Assembly: GCA_017937485.1 (NCBI GenBank)
Contig: JAGBDN010000106.1
Span: 24,275-88,274, forward strand
Source of the DNA: Thermoguttaceae bacterium
Lineage (GTDB): Bacteria > Planctomycetota > Planctomycetia > Pirellulales > Thermoguttaceae
Direction: 5' to 3'
DNA: 64,000 bases
Shown: positions 23,847 through 31,716 of the stretch, in pieces
How the letters are laid out: every line of letters begins with the position of its first letter
Numbering within the stretch: position 1 is the first letter of the stretch
Position numbers and translations under genes: made by a program
The notes under the pieces: generated by a model
Told to the model about the DNA's origin: nothing
Seen by the model: only the letters and a program-made list of their open reading frames with translations
Database searches by the model: none

Positions 23847-25142
23847 TCAAAGACTTCGAAACGCGTCGGCGGCAATTTCGACAGTTCGATCGATCAATTC
23901 GTCCGAGTGCGCGACGGACGTAAACATCGCTTCAAACTGACTGCACGGGAGGTAAACCCCGCCGTCTAAGAGTTTCCAGAAAAATTTCGCGAATTTTTGC
24001 GTATCGCAACGCGACGCGGACGGCCAGTCGACGACGGCGTCGTCTTCGTCGCCAAGGAAAAAGAGCGTCGCCATTCCGCCGCAACGCTGAACCGAAACCT
24101 TGACGCCGGCGGCGCTTGCGGCTTGCGACAAACCATCGGCAAGACGCGCGGTCGTTCGGTCGATCTTCGCGTAAAATTCGGAATCCTCGTCGAGCGCTTT
24201 TAAGGTCGCGATCCCGGCGGCGGTCGCAAGCGGGTTTCCGCTTAACGTCCCGGCTTGGAAGACTTTACCGCAAGGAATCACCGCGTTCATAAACTCCGCT
24301 TTCCCGCCGTAAGCGCCGACCGGAAGGCCGCCGCCGATCACTTTGCCAAGCGTCGTTAAGTCGGGATCGATTCCGTAAACCTCTTGCGCGCCGCCCTTTG
24401 CGACGCGGAAACCGCTCATCACCTCGTCGAAAATCAGGAGCGCGCCCGCTTTTTTCGTTTCGTCGCGAAGCGCTTGCAGGAACTCCGGTTTCCCCGGCAC
24501 GCACCCCATATTTCCGGCGACCGGTTCGACGATGACGCCCGCGATTTCGGCGCCGCGCTCGGCGAACGTTCGCCGAACCGCCTCGACGTCGTTGTATTCG
24601 AGCAAAATCGTATCCGCCGCCGTTCCAGGAGTTACGCCCGGCGAGTTCGGGACGGCAAGCGTCGCCGCCGCGCTCCCGGCCGCGACGAGAAGACTGTCGA
24701 CGTGCCCGTGATAACAGCCGATAAATTTGACGATTTTGTCGCGCCCGGTATAGCCGCGGGCCAAGCGAATCGCGCTCATCGTCGCCTCGGTGCCGGAGTT
24801 GACAAGACGTACCTTTTCAATCGACGGAACCAATTTGACGACCAGCTCCGAGAGGTCGTTTTCCGCTTGCGTCGGCGCGCCAAAACTCGTTCCCTTAGCG
24901 ATACTTAGCGACAACGCTTCGACGACGCGCGGGTCGGCGTGCCCGAGAATCATCGGCCCCCACGACAGAACGTAGTCGATATAGCGGTTCCCGTCGACGT
25001 CGAAGAGGAACGGCCCCTCGGCTCGGTCGATCACGACGGGCGCGCCGCCGACGCCGCCGAACGCTCGCGCCGGACTGTTGACGCCTCCGGGAATCAACGT
25101 TAAGGCTTTTTCGAAAATTTGCCGACTTTTTTCACGATTCAT
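23847..25142 (-). CDS. hemL: Glutamate-1-semialdehyde 2,1-aminomutase
   Basis: 431 aa. A class-III aminotransferase fold with 'IFEKALTLIPGGVNSPARAF' at the N-terminus, 'NSGTEATMSAIRLARGYTGR', 'IFDEVMSGFRV' and the PLP lysine Lys267 in 'TTLGKVIGGGLPVGAYGG'. 'FQAGTLSGNP' is the HemL-specific gate segment. Converts glutamate-1-semialdehyde to 5-aminolevulinate in the C5 pathway to tetrapyrroles. No other heme gene is adjacent. Confidence 0.93.
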   Translation of the reverse strand: MNREKSRQIFEKALTLIPGGVNSPARAFGGVGGAPVVIDRAEGPFLFDVDGNRYIDYVLSWGPMILGHADPRVVEALSLSIAKGTSFGAPTQAENDLSELVVKLVPSIEKVRLVNSGTEATMSAIRLARGYTGRDKIVKFIGCYHGHVDSLLVAAGSAAATLAVPNSPGVTPGTAADTILLEYNDVEAVRRTFAERGAEIAGVIVEPVAGNMGCVPGKPEFLQALRDETKKAGALLIFDEVMSGFRVAKGGAQEVYGIDPDLTTLGKVIGGGLPVGAYGGKAEFMNAVIPCGKVFQAGTLSGNPLATAAGIATLKALDEDSEFYAKIDRTTARLADGLSQAASAAGVKVSVQRCGGMATLFFLGDEDDAVVDWPSASRCDTQKFAKFFWKLLDGGVYLPCSQFEAMFTSVAHSDELIDRTVEIAADAFRSL

Positions 25143-25406
25143 TTCGACCGTCCTAACATATTCTTAAACAACGCTTTACATAACGCCGCTCATTAAAACC
25201 GCGCGCGATCTTTCGCCGCTTTGCGACGCTTTTCTTAAGTATACACCAAGTCGCCAAAATCGCAAGGGGCGCCGCGATTTCACGTCAAAATCGGCAAAAC
25301 ATTCCGTTCGCCGCTTCCCAAAGCGCAAAAATCGGGTAAAATAAGACAAAATTCTCGAACGGAGCCGCGCGTTCCCTTGCCGATAATCGCGTTTTGGAGA
25401 AAGCCG

Positions 25407-26435
25407 ATGAAGAAAAAGCCCGTTTACGGCCTCGACGCCGTTTCCACGACGCTCAGAAATCGCGTTCTTGAAGAACTTAAAAGCGAAGTTTCCGAGGGCG
25501 ACGTCAAGTCGTTTTTTAGTCGCGACGGACGTTTCGCGCTTTTGAGCGACGCCGCCGACACAAGCGATTTTTCCAACGAAGTTTACGTCGAATTTTCCGA
25601 CTCGTCGCCGCTTCGTTCGCCGCTCGAAATTTACGTTGGACGCCGCCGCGTCGTCGCCGGAACTTGGCGAACGGACGTTTGGGCCGACGAGAAAAAGCTC
25701 GACGCAACCTCCTCTTGGCAAACGCTTTGCGAAGAAATCGACGGCGACGGCGCGTTCGTCGAACGTCTTTTGCCGTTAACCGGCGGACGTTCGCTTTCTC
25801 GACGCCTTTTCGTCGCTTTCCAAGAAAAACTTTTCTTAAACGTCGACGTTTTATACGGTTCCGACGCCGAACGCTCCGCCGTCGAACGCGGTTCCGATAA
25901 GAGCGCGCCGCTTTTGAAAATACGCTCGCTTTTTCCGCTCGATTCGACCGAAACGTTAGCGACGCAAACCAATGCGACAAAAGAAATTACATTATCCGAA
26001 ACAACGCTCGACGCGCCGCCGTTCGCCCGCTTTTTCCCCCTTTCCGCAACCGAACGCCCCGTCGACGCGACCTCCGGAACGTTCGCCGTTAAAACGAGTT
26101 ACGGCGGCGTCTTAGAAACGTCGGCGCAACGTCGCGGCGGCTCTCTTTGCGTCGCGACGCTCCTTGATTGGAACGCAAACCGCGCGGTAAGGCCGGTTAA
26201 CTTAGGAATCGCGACGGTCGGCGAAAACTTGCGAGCGGTCGACGACGGTCGCGCGGTCGGCCGGCAAATTCAGCTCGGTCGCGAACGCTACGTCTTGTAC
26301 GTTTCGACGTCGCGTCGCCCGGCGATTCGCTCGATCTTGAGTCGCAACCTCTTGTCGGACTTTATGTTCGGCAAATTTTTCGTCGGACGCGGCGTCGAAC
26401 CGCTCGTCGACGTCGAGATTCCGGAGGATTTTTAG
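25407..26435 (+). CDS. Hypothetical protein
   Basis: 342 aa. The ATG at 25407 is preferred (GGAG upstream) over a TTG at 25377. A soluble protein with no signal peptide or membrane segment, rich in beta-strand-like patterns ('VVAGTWRTDVWADEKKL', 'GRQIQLGRERYVLYVSTSR'). A TAAAAT box lies at 25337. No family is recognised. It converges on the porin gene with only 8 nt between the stop codons. Confidence 0.6.
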   Translation: MKKKPVYGLDAVSTTLRNRVLEELKSEVSEGDVKSFFSRDGRFALLSDAADTSDFSNEVYVEFSDSSPLRSPLEIYVGRRRVVAGTWRTDVWADEKKLDATSSWQTLCEEIDGDGAFVERLLPLTGGRSLSRRLFVAFQEKLFLNVDVLYGSDAERSAVERGSDKSAPLLKIRSLFPLDSTETLATQTNATKEITLSETTLDAPPFARFFPLSATERPVDATSGTFAVKTSYGGVLETSAQRRGGSLCVATLLDWNANRAVRPVNLGIATVGENLRAVDDGRAVGRQIQLGRERYVLYVSTSRRPAIRSILSRNLLSDFMFGKFFVGRGVEPLVDVEIPEDF

Positions 26436-26443
26436 CGCGACGC

Positions 26444-27820
26444 TTAGAACGCGACCGTCGCGCGAAGTCCCGGCGCCCAAACGACTTCCGCTTCGCCGTC
26501 GCCGCCGACGCCGTCGATCCATTGCAGAGACGGAGTCGCGGAAAAATAGTCGTTCACTTGAAACGAGTAATAAAGTTCGAAGTGGTTTTCGTCGACCGCG
26601 CCTTCGTTAAGCGCCGCAAATTCGTCGCTTACGCAAGTAATCCCGTACCCGAAACCAAGAATATCGTCCGGGCGTTCCTCGCTGAACGAATGCAGTTCGA
26701 AACCGCCGGTTAGGGCGCGATCGAACTCGCAACATTCGCCGTTTTGTTGCCCGTAACGCCCCCAAAGACCGACGTATTTCGAAATTTCTTGGTCGAACGA
26801 GAGGCCCCAACCGTCGTTCGTCAGGTCGTCCCGGGTTCCGTCGAGCGACTCGCGCGGCGTAAAATTCGCCGTAAAGTAGCCTCGATACGTCCCTTGGAGT
26901 TCGCCTATTTGAACGTGCCGGTCGACTTCGGCGATCGCGACGCCGCGGCTGAACATCTCGACGCAATCTCGGTTTGACTCGCTGTAACCAACGCCAAGAC
27001 GCCACTTATCGTTTGGCTCCCACCAAACTTGACCGCCGAGCGCGTTCGCCGGACACTCGAACGTCAGGTTGTTGACGAAAGCGTCCGAAAGAAATTGGCA
27101 ATATTCGTCGTTCGCATAAGCGTTCGTATCGAAGTCGCTCGTCAAATCGAGATAGCCGACGCGCGCTCGCCAACGGTCGCCGTCGCCGAACTTACGTTCG
27201 TACCAAAATTGGTTCAGATACGTGTTTCTCGTCGCCCCGCTCGCGGCGTTGAATCCGCAAAAGGCCGGAACGCGAGCGCCGAGCCCGTCGCCCATCCCGA
27301 CTTTAAAGGTCGCCCGCATCGAATCGCGCTCCGTAAGTTCCGCGAACGCCTCGACTTCGACCATCAGCGAACCGTCGATTCCGGAATCGACGGCGTCGTA
27401 ATCGGACTGCTGCCCAACGGCGGTAATCGTCGCGCCGAGCTCCAATTTGTCGAGCAAAACGCGAAACGCCGACGCTTCCTCGACGTGCTTCACGTGCGTT
27501 TCGTGCGTCTCGGCGCCGTGAACGTGCAAGCTGTAACCGGAGGTCGCTTCGTCCGCCGCCACCGCCGCTCCCGCTTCGCTCGGCGTTTCCTCCGTCAAGA
27601 CCGGCTCTTCGAAAACCGCCTCTTCCCCTTCGTAAGCGTCTGCTTCTTCAAGAATTACGACGTCTTCCGCCGAGTTTTCCCAATCGGTCGTCGGCGGCGC
27701 GCCCCAAGCAAAGGACGCCGCGCCCGTCGAGAAAATCAAGCCGCTCAGCATCGCGACGCGTTTCGAAAAATTCCGTCGCTTCTCAAACGTTCGCGCTCGC
27801 CGTTCAATCGCTTTTGCCAT
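26444..27820 (-). CDS. Outer-membrane porin-like beta-barrel protein
   Basis: 458 aa from the ATG at 27820; an ATG at 27901 is an alternative and neither has a good ribosome binding site. An Arg-rich N-region and hydrophobic core (SGLIFSTGAASFAWGA) form a signal peptide. An acidic linker (EEADAYEGEEAVFEEP) follows, then repeated amphipathic strands with aromatic ends such as 'WYERKFGDGDRWRARVGYLD' and 'ISKYVGLWGRYGQQ', ending in 'APGLRATVAF'. The terminal Phe is the usual outer-membrane barrel signature. It resembles carbohydrate-selective or BBP2-type porins. The export substrate is unknown. Confidence 0.65.
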   Translation of the reverse strand: MAKAIERRARTFEKRRNFSKRVAMLSGLIFSTGAASFAWGAPPTTDWENSAEDVVILEEADAYEGEEAVFEEPVLTEETPSEAGAAVAADEATSGYSLHVHGAETHETHVKHVEEASAFRVLLDKLELGATITAVGQQSDYDAVDSGIDGSLMVEVEAFAELTERDSMRATFKVGMGDGLGARVPAFCGFNAASGATRNTYLNQFWYERKFGDGDRWRARVGYLDLTSDFDTNAYANDEYCQFLSDAFVNNLTFECPANALGGQVWWEPNDKWRLGVGYSESNRDCVEMFSRGVAIAEVDRHVQIGELQGTYRGYFTANFTPRESLDGTRDDLTNDGWGLSFDQEISKYVGLWGRYGQQNGECCEFDRALTGGFELHSFSEERPDDILGFGYGITCVSDEFAALNEGAVDENHFELYYSFQVNDYFSATPSLQWIDGVGGDGEAEVVWAPGLRATVAF

Positions 27821-28192
27821 TTTAAACGAATCGATAATTTTCGCGAAAGGAGCGCCGAACCGTTTTTTGACCGCAACTTCGCTTCCGTCGAGACGGCGCA
27901 TCGCAACGAAAACGTTTCCATTTTTCAGGAAAAAAACGAAAGTTAGACTTAACTTCGGTTTTTGTTTGCCTTTTTCTTCAATATTTTTATGAAGTTTTTT
28001 CAGAATTTATCGATTTTACCGTTTTGCGCGTTTGAGAAGAAAAGACGTAAAAAACGAAATCTAGCGACTTCACGCCCCGGCTTGCGCTCCGTTAAAAAAG
28101 ACGTATAATGAATCGACGACTTTCGCGCTCCGTCGCAATCGAGCGCCCGTTCGGCGTCGGCGGTAAACGGCGCGTTTTAGAGGTTTAACAAG
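27821..28192. other. Divergent 372-nt gap with promoter
   Basis: Contains a probable promoter for the TauE-like gene at 28082-28109. The remainder is AT-rich around 27940-28060. No gene seen. Confidence 0.4.
28082..28109 (+). promoter_or_regulatory. Sigma70-like promoter of the TauE/SafE gene
   Basis: TTGCGC (28082-28087), a 16-nt spacer and TATAAT (28104-28109). Confidence 0.5.
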
Positions 28193-28999
28193 ATGCCGCT
28201 CGAATCTTTGTTGACGGCGACAACGGCGATCGTCGGGTTGTGCGCCGCGTTTTTAATCGGCGTTTCCAAAACCGGCGTTCCCGGCGTCGGGCTTTTCGCG
28301 TGTTTGCTGATGATTTCCGCGTTTTCCGGACGCGAAATGTTCGCCTCCGGAGCGGTCGTTCCGCTGCTAATTCTCGGCGACGTCGCGGCGGTTTGGTTTT
28401 ACCGCAAAGACTGCGATTTCAAGCTGTTGCGCCGACTTTTTAGACCGGTCGGCGTCGGACTTCTCGGCGGCGCGACCGTGATGTGCTTTATGGACAACGC
28501 GCAATTCAAGCTGACGGTCGGGATTTTGGCGACGTCGATTTTGCTTTTCGAGTTCGTTCGCAAACGCCTCGGCTGGACGCAAATCTCGACGAGCGCGCCC
28601 TTTAGAGTCGGATGCGGAACGCTCGCCGGGTTGACGACGATGCTCGGGAACGCCGCGGGCGCGGTTTCGGCGGCTTATTTTGCGTCGCAAAACCTTGATA
28701 AACACCGTTTTATGGGAACGAACGCGGTTTTCTTCTTCGTCGTCAACGTCAGTAAAATCCCGCTTTTGCTCGCGGCGACGGCGGTCAAAACTAACCTCGG
28801 CTTCGAAGCGGCGGACGCGCAAATGATGAACGCGACGACGTTTATGTTAACGCTCTTTTTCGCGCCCGGTCTTCTCGTCGGAGCGTTCGTCGGACGACGG
28901 CTCTACCGAGCGATTCCGGAGCGTTTTTTCGTTCCTTTCGTCTTGATTTTGAACATGTTAACGGCGCTTCAAATCTTAATTTCGGCGGCGCTTAGTTAA
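28193..28999 (+). CDS. TauE/SafE-family sulfite/anion exporter
   Basis: 268 aa, eight hydrophobic segments. The opening 'FLIGVSKTGVPGVGLFACLL' is the TauE/SafE (DUF81) signature, and 'TTMLGNAAGAVSAAYFASQN' is its second repeat half. The family exports sulfite, sulfoacetate or other organosulfonate-derived anions, but many members have no known substrate. It is transcribed alone from its own promoter. Confidence 0.8.
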   Translation: MPLESLLTATTAIVGLCAAFLIGVSKTGVPGVGLFACLLMISAFSGREMFASGAVVPLLILGDVAAVWFYRKDCDFKLLRRLFRPVGVGLLGGATVMCFMDNAQFKLTVGILATSILLFEFVRKRLGWTQISTSAPFRVGCGTLAGLTTMLGNAAGAVSAAYFASQNLDKHRFMGTNAVFFFVVNVSKIPLLLAATAVKTNLGFEAADAQMMNATTFMLTLFFAPGLLVGAFVGRRLYRAIPERFFVPFVLILNMLTALQILISAALS

Positions 29000-29111
29000 A
29001 CGCCTTTCCCATTTGGGCGACACAATATCAAACAACGTTTCGACGCCGTTGCGTCGCTTAACAACCAAAAAAAGCGTCCGACATAAACGCCGAACGCTTC
29101 GCTCGTTACGC

Positions 29112-29145
29112 GGCGACGGTTCGCTCAAAAAAACGAGCCGTCGCC
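29112..29145. terminator. 12-bp hairpin between convergent genes
   Basis: GGCGACGGTTCG (29112-29123) pairs with CGAGCCGTCGCC (29134-29145), with one G-U pair and an A-rich loop. It lies between the TauE-like and metallophosphoesterase genes and may end both transcripts, although neither side has a strong T tract. Confidence 0.45.
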
Positions 29146-29162
29146 AACTTTGCGACTTAACG

Positions 29163-30323
29163 TCATTCGATGCTGAACTCGAACTCGCAATACTTTTCAC
29201 GGTTCCAAGCGTTCGCTCGGGTCGACGGCGAAATCGCGAAGAGCGGCGAGAACGTCCGCACTTTCACCGTCTTCATATCTTTCGAGAATTCAAGGAGTTG
29301 CAACCAACCGTCGCCGCCGTTTCCTTCCCAGCCGCCGCCCATCGCCTGCGTGTCGAACAGGAGTTGCGAAACCGTTTTGCCGGCGGCGTTTTTGTCGACG
29401 CGAAAACCGCAACACCCCTCCATATTGTCGGCGGTCGAGTGGTGCCCGCAGATCACAAGTCGAATATTGGACGACGGTTGCGCCAACTTTTGCCAAATCG
29501 TTTCGCCGGCGGCGCCGCCCGCTTTGCTAAGTCCGTACCCTTCTTTAACGTCGCGTTCAAGTCCCGCCGTATAAGGTCTTAAATACGAATGCGTCAACAC
29601 GATCCCGAAATGATTCGCGTACTCCGGTCGAGCGAAGAGCGCTTTCGCCCATTCGAGCGTCTCCGGTCGCGGCGCAAACTCGAGCGAAACGACCAAAATC
29701 TTTTGCCCGCCGGTTCCTTCGAACTCATACGCGGCGTTCTCTAACGTCTTCTTACCAAACGCGTTAGGAAAACATTCGACGACGACGTCTTTCCAAAGCG
29801 GGTTGCGCTCCATCGGGAAAAATTCGCCGAAAAGCGAGTCGCGCGTTTCGGACGAGCGGACGCCGTAATGCGTTCCTTCCGGGAAAATGTCCGGCCCGTA
29901 GTCGTGATTGCCGGTGCAGAGGACGTAAGGCACGACGCCGTCGAGGCGTTCGAAGGCGCGCGAACACGACGTCCACATCTGCCGCCCGGTTTGGTTCGCG
30001 AACTTGCCGTCCGCTTTTTGCAGGCCGTTCGACTCCACTAAGTCGCCGACGCAAAGGACTTGGCGAATCGCGAGCGCGTCTTTATTTTCGGCGATCCACG
30101 CGGTCATTAGCTCGAAAATCCCCTGATTGCGACCGTACCGCGAGTACGCTTGCGGGTCGGGGATAACGACCATCGTCCAAGCGTCTTTTTCCTGCAAAGC
30201 GGGCGCGACGTAAGCCGCTTTTTGTTCGGCGTTTTGAGCGACGACAAACGAAGTCGACGCGGCGCCGACAAACGACGCCGACGCTAACGCGACAAAAAAG
30301 AAATTGCGCAACGATTTCAACAT
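29163..30323 (-). CDS. Secreted metallophosphoesterase
   Basis: 386 aa from the ATG at 30323 (AAAGG upstream). Signal peptide at about 5-28. Calcineurin-like phosphoesterase motifs follow: 'VVIPDPQAYS' (Asp, variant of DxH), 'VLCVGDLVESNG' (GDxxxx), 'VLCTGNHDYG' (GNHD), 'IVLTHSYL' and 'LVICGHHSTAD' (GHxH variant). A C-terminal beta domain follows. Probable periplasmic phosphohydrolase of unknown substrate. Confidence 0.8.
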   Translation of the reverse strand: MLKSLRNFFFVALASASFVGAASTSFVVAQNAEQKAAYVAPALQEKDAWTMVVIPDPQAYSRYGRNQGIFELMTAWIAENKDALAIRQVLCVGDLVESNGLQKADGKFANQTGRQMWTSCSRAFERLDGVVPYVLCTGNHDYGPDIFPEGTHYGVRSSETRDSLFGEFFPMERNPLWKDVVVECFPNAFGKKTLENAAYEFEGTGGQKILVVSLEFAPRPETLEWAKALFARPEYANHFGIVLTHSYLRPYTAGLERDVKEGYGLSKAGGAAGETIWQKLAQPSSNIRLVICGHHSTADNMEGCCGFRVDKNAAGKTVSQLLFDTQAMGGGWEGNGGDGWLQLLEFSKDMKTVKVRTFSPLFAISPSTRANAWNREKYCEFEFSIE

Positions 30324-30516
30324 AATCAAAACCTTTCGAAAAACCCAATCCAAAATTTCGCGACGCGAACGACCGTCGATCGAGCGCGTTTCACGATTCA
30401 AGAAAATGATACCCGATTTTTCCAAAAATTTCAAGCGGCAAGGGGCGAAAGTCGCGTTTTTTACCGATTTTATCAATAATATCGCCCTAAAAACGACCGC
30501 GTTCCGCCAACCGCGC

Positions 30517-30544
30517 TCGACAAAATCCATTTTTCGGGTAGAAT
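30517..30544 (+). promoter_or_regulatory. Probable promoter of second CPBP gene
   Basis: TCGACA (30517-30522), a 16-nt spacer and TAGAAT (30539-30544), 78 nt before the start. Confidence 0.4.
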
Positions 30545-30622
30545 ATTAAAGGTTCCGGTAAAATTTGAACGCCGGAGCGCCCGCCGCTTCCTTCCCTTCC
30601 TCGCTCCAACGAAAGGCGTTTT

Positions 30623-31567
30623 ATGTCTCGCTCTTCCGACGCCCCGCTTACTTCCGCCGATTTGTCCGACGCCCCCGTCGCCGACGCCAACGCTTTCCTG
30701 CAAAGCGCGTTAAACTTTGTCGTTAATCTTGTTTCGCCGCAAAATCGCAAAGCGACGATTATCCTTTGTTACGCCGTTTTTGCGCTAACGCTTTGGAAAT
30801 ATCTCCCGTCGGCGCCGCGATTCGCCGATCCGGAAACGGGCCAATGCGTCCTGAACGCCCAAACGCTTCGCGACGATAATATCGGCGCTATTTTCAAAAA
30901 ATCAAACGTCGATTCTCCGTCGGAACTTTCGGCGGAATCGTTAGATTCGAAACCGATCAAACCGCTCGACGGAACGCTTAACGCCGAAACGACGCCCCTG
31001 CGTTTTCTTTGGGGCGCGCGCAAACATTGGGTTGCGTTCTTCCTGATGGGCGTTTTTCCGATGTTGATCGTTAAGTTCGTATTTCGCGAAAAACTAAGCG
31101 ATTACGGCGTCGGTTGGGGCGAGCGAACGCGAACGATTCGCTCCTTTCTTATGTTGGCGCCGATTCTCTTCGCGGTCGGTTGGGCAAGCGGGTTAGGCGA
31201 CGCCGGTCGCGCGTTTTATACCGTTTATCCGTATAATCCGGCGGCGGGCGTCTCTTGGAACGCGCTTATTTTACACACAATTTCCTATTTTTGTCTCTAT
31301 TATTTCGCTTGGGAATTTATGTTCCGCGGCTTTTTGCTCCGCGGACTCGCGCCGACGACCGGTTTTTCGACGGCGGTTTGGATACAAGTCGTTATTTCGA
31401 CGGCGCTTCACTTCGGACATCCGGCGTCGGAAACGTTCGGCTGTATCGCGGGCGGGCTTCTTTGGGGCTTTCTCGCGCTCCGAACCCGTTCCATTTTCGC
31501 CGGTTGGGGCCAACACGCCCTCCTTGGAATCGCGCTCGATTGGAGCTTAATCCTCGCCGCTTGCTAA
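30623..31567 (+). CDS. CPBP-family intramembrane protease
   Basis: 314 aa, start behind GAAAGG. A soluble N-terminus (1-50), a transmembrane segment near 55, a polar loop, then about seven segments from residue 135. CPBP motifs are 'WEFMFRGFLLRG' (one Glu rather than the usual EE pair), 'TALHFGHPASE' and 'GWGQHALLGIALDW'. The first motif differs from the 22958 paralogue, so catalytic competence is less certain. Confidence 0.7.
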   Translation: MSRSSDAPLTSADLSDAPVADANAFLQSALNFVVNLVSPQNRKATIILCYAVFALTLWKYLPSAPRFADPETGQCVLNAQTLRDDNIGAIFKKSNVDSPSELSAESLDSKPIKPLDGTLNAETTPLRFLWGARKHWVAFFLMGVFPMLIVKFVFREKLSDYGVGWGERTRTIRSFLMLAPILFAVGWASGLGDAGRAFYTVYPYNPAAGVSWNALILHTISYFCLYYFAWEFMFRGFLLRGLAPTTGFSTAVWIQVVISTALHFGHPASETFGCIAGGLLWGFLALRTRSIFAGWGQHALLGIALDWSLILAAC

Positions 31568-31611
31568 TCGCCGACGTCGCGTTTTTCCGAACGCCGTCTT
31601 TCCGCTAAAAG

Positions 31612-31647
31612 AAACGGTCGCGACGTTAACCCGTCGCGACCGTTTTT
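31612..31647 (+). terminator. Rho-independent terminator
   Basis: AAACGGTCGCGACG (31612-31625) and CGTCGCGACCGTTT (31632-31645) form a 14-bp stem with a 6-nt loop and T run. Confidence 0.85.
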
Positions 31648-31716
31648 ATTTCGCTCTCGAACCGGCAAAAGTCGCCGCTCTTTTCGCGATTAACGAAAAG
31701 CCGACGACGCAGGGAG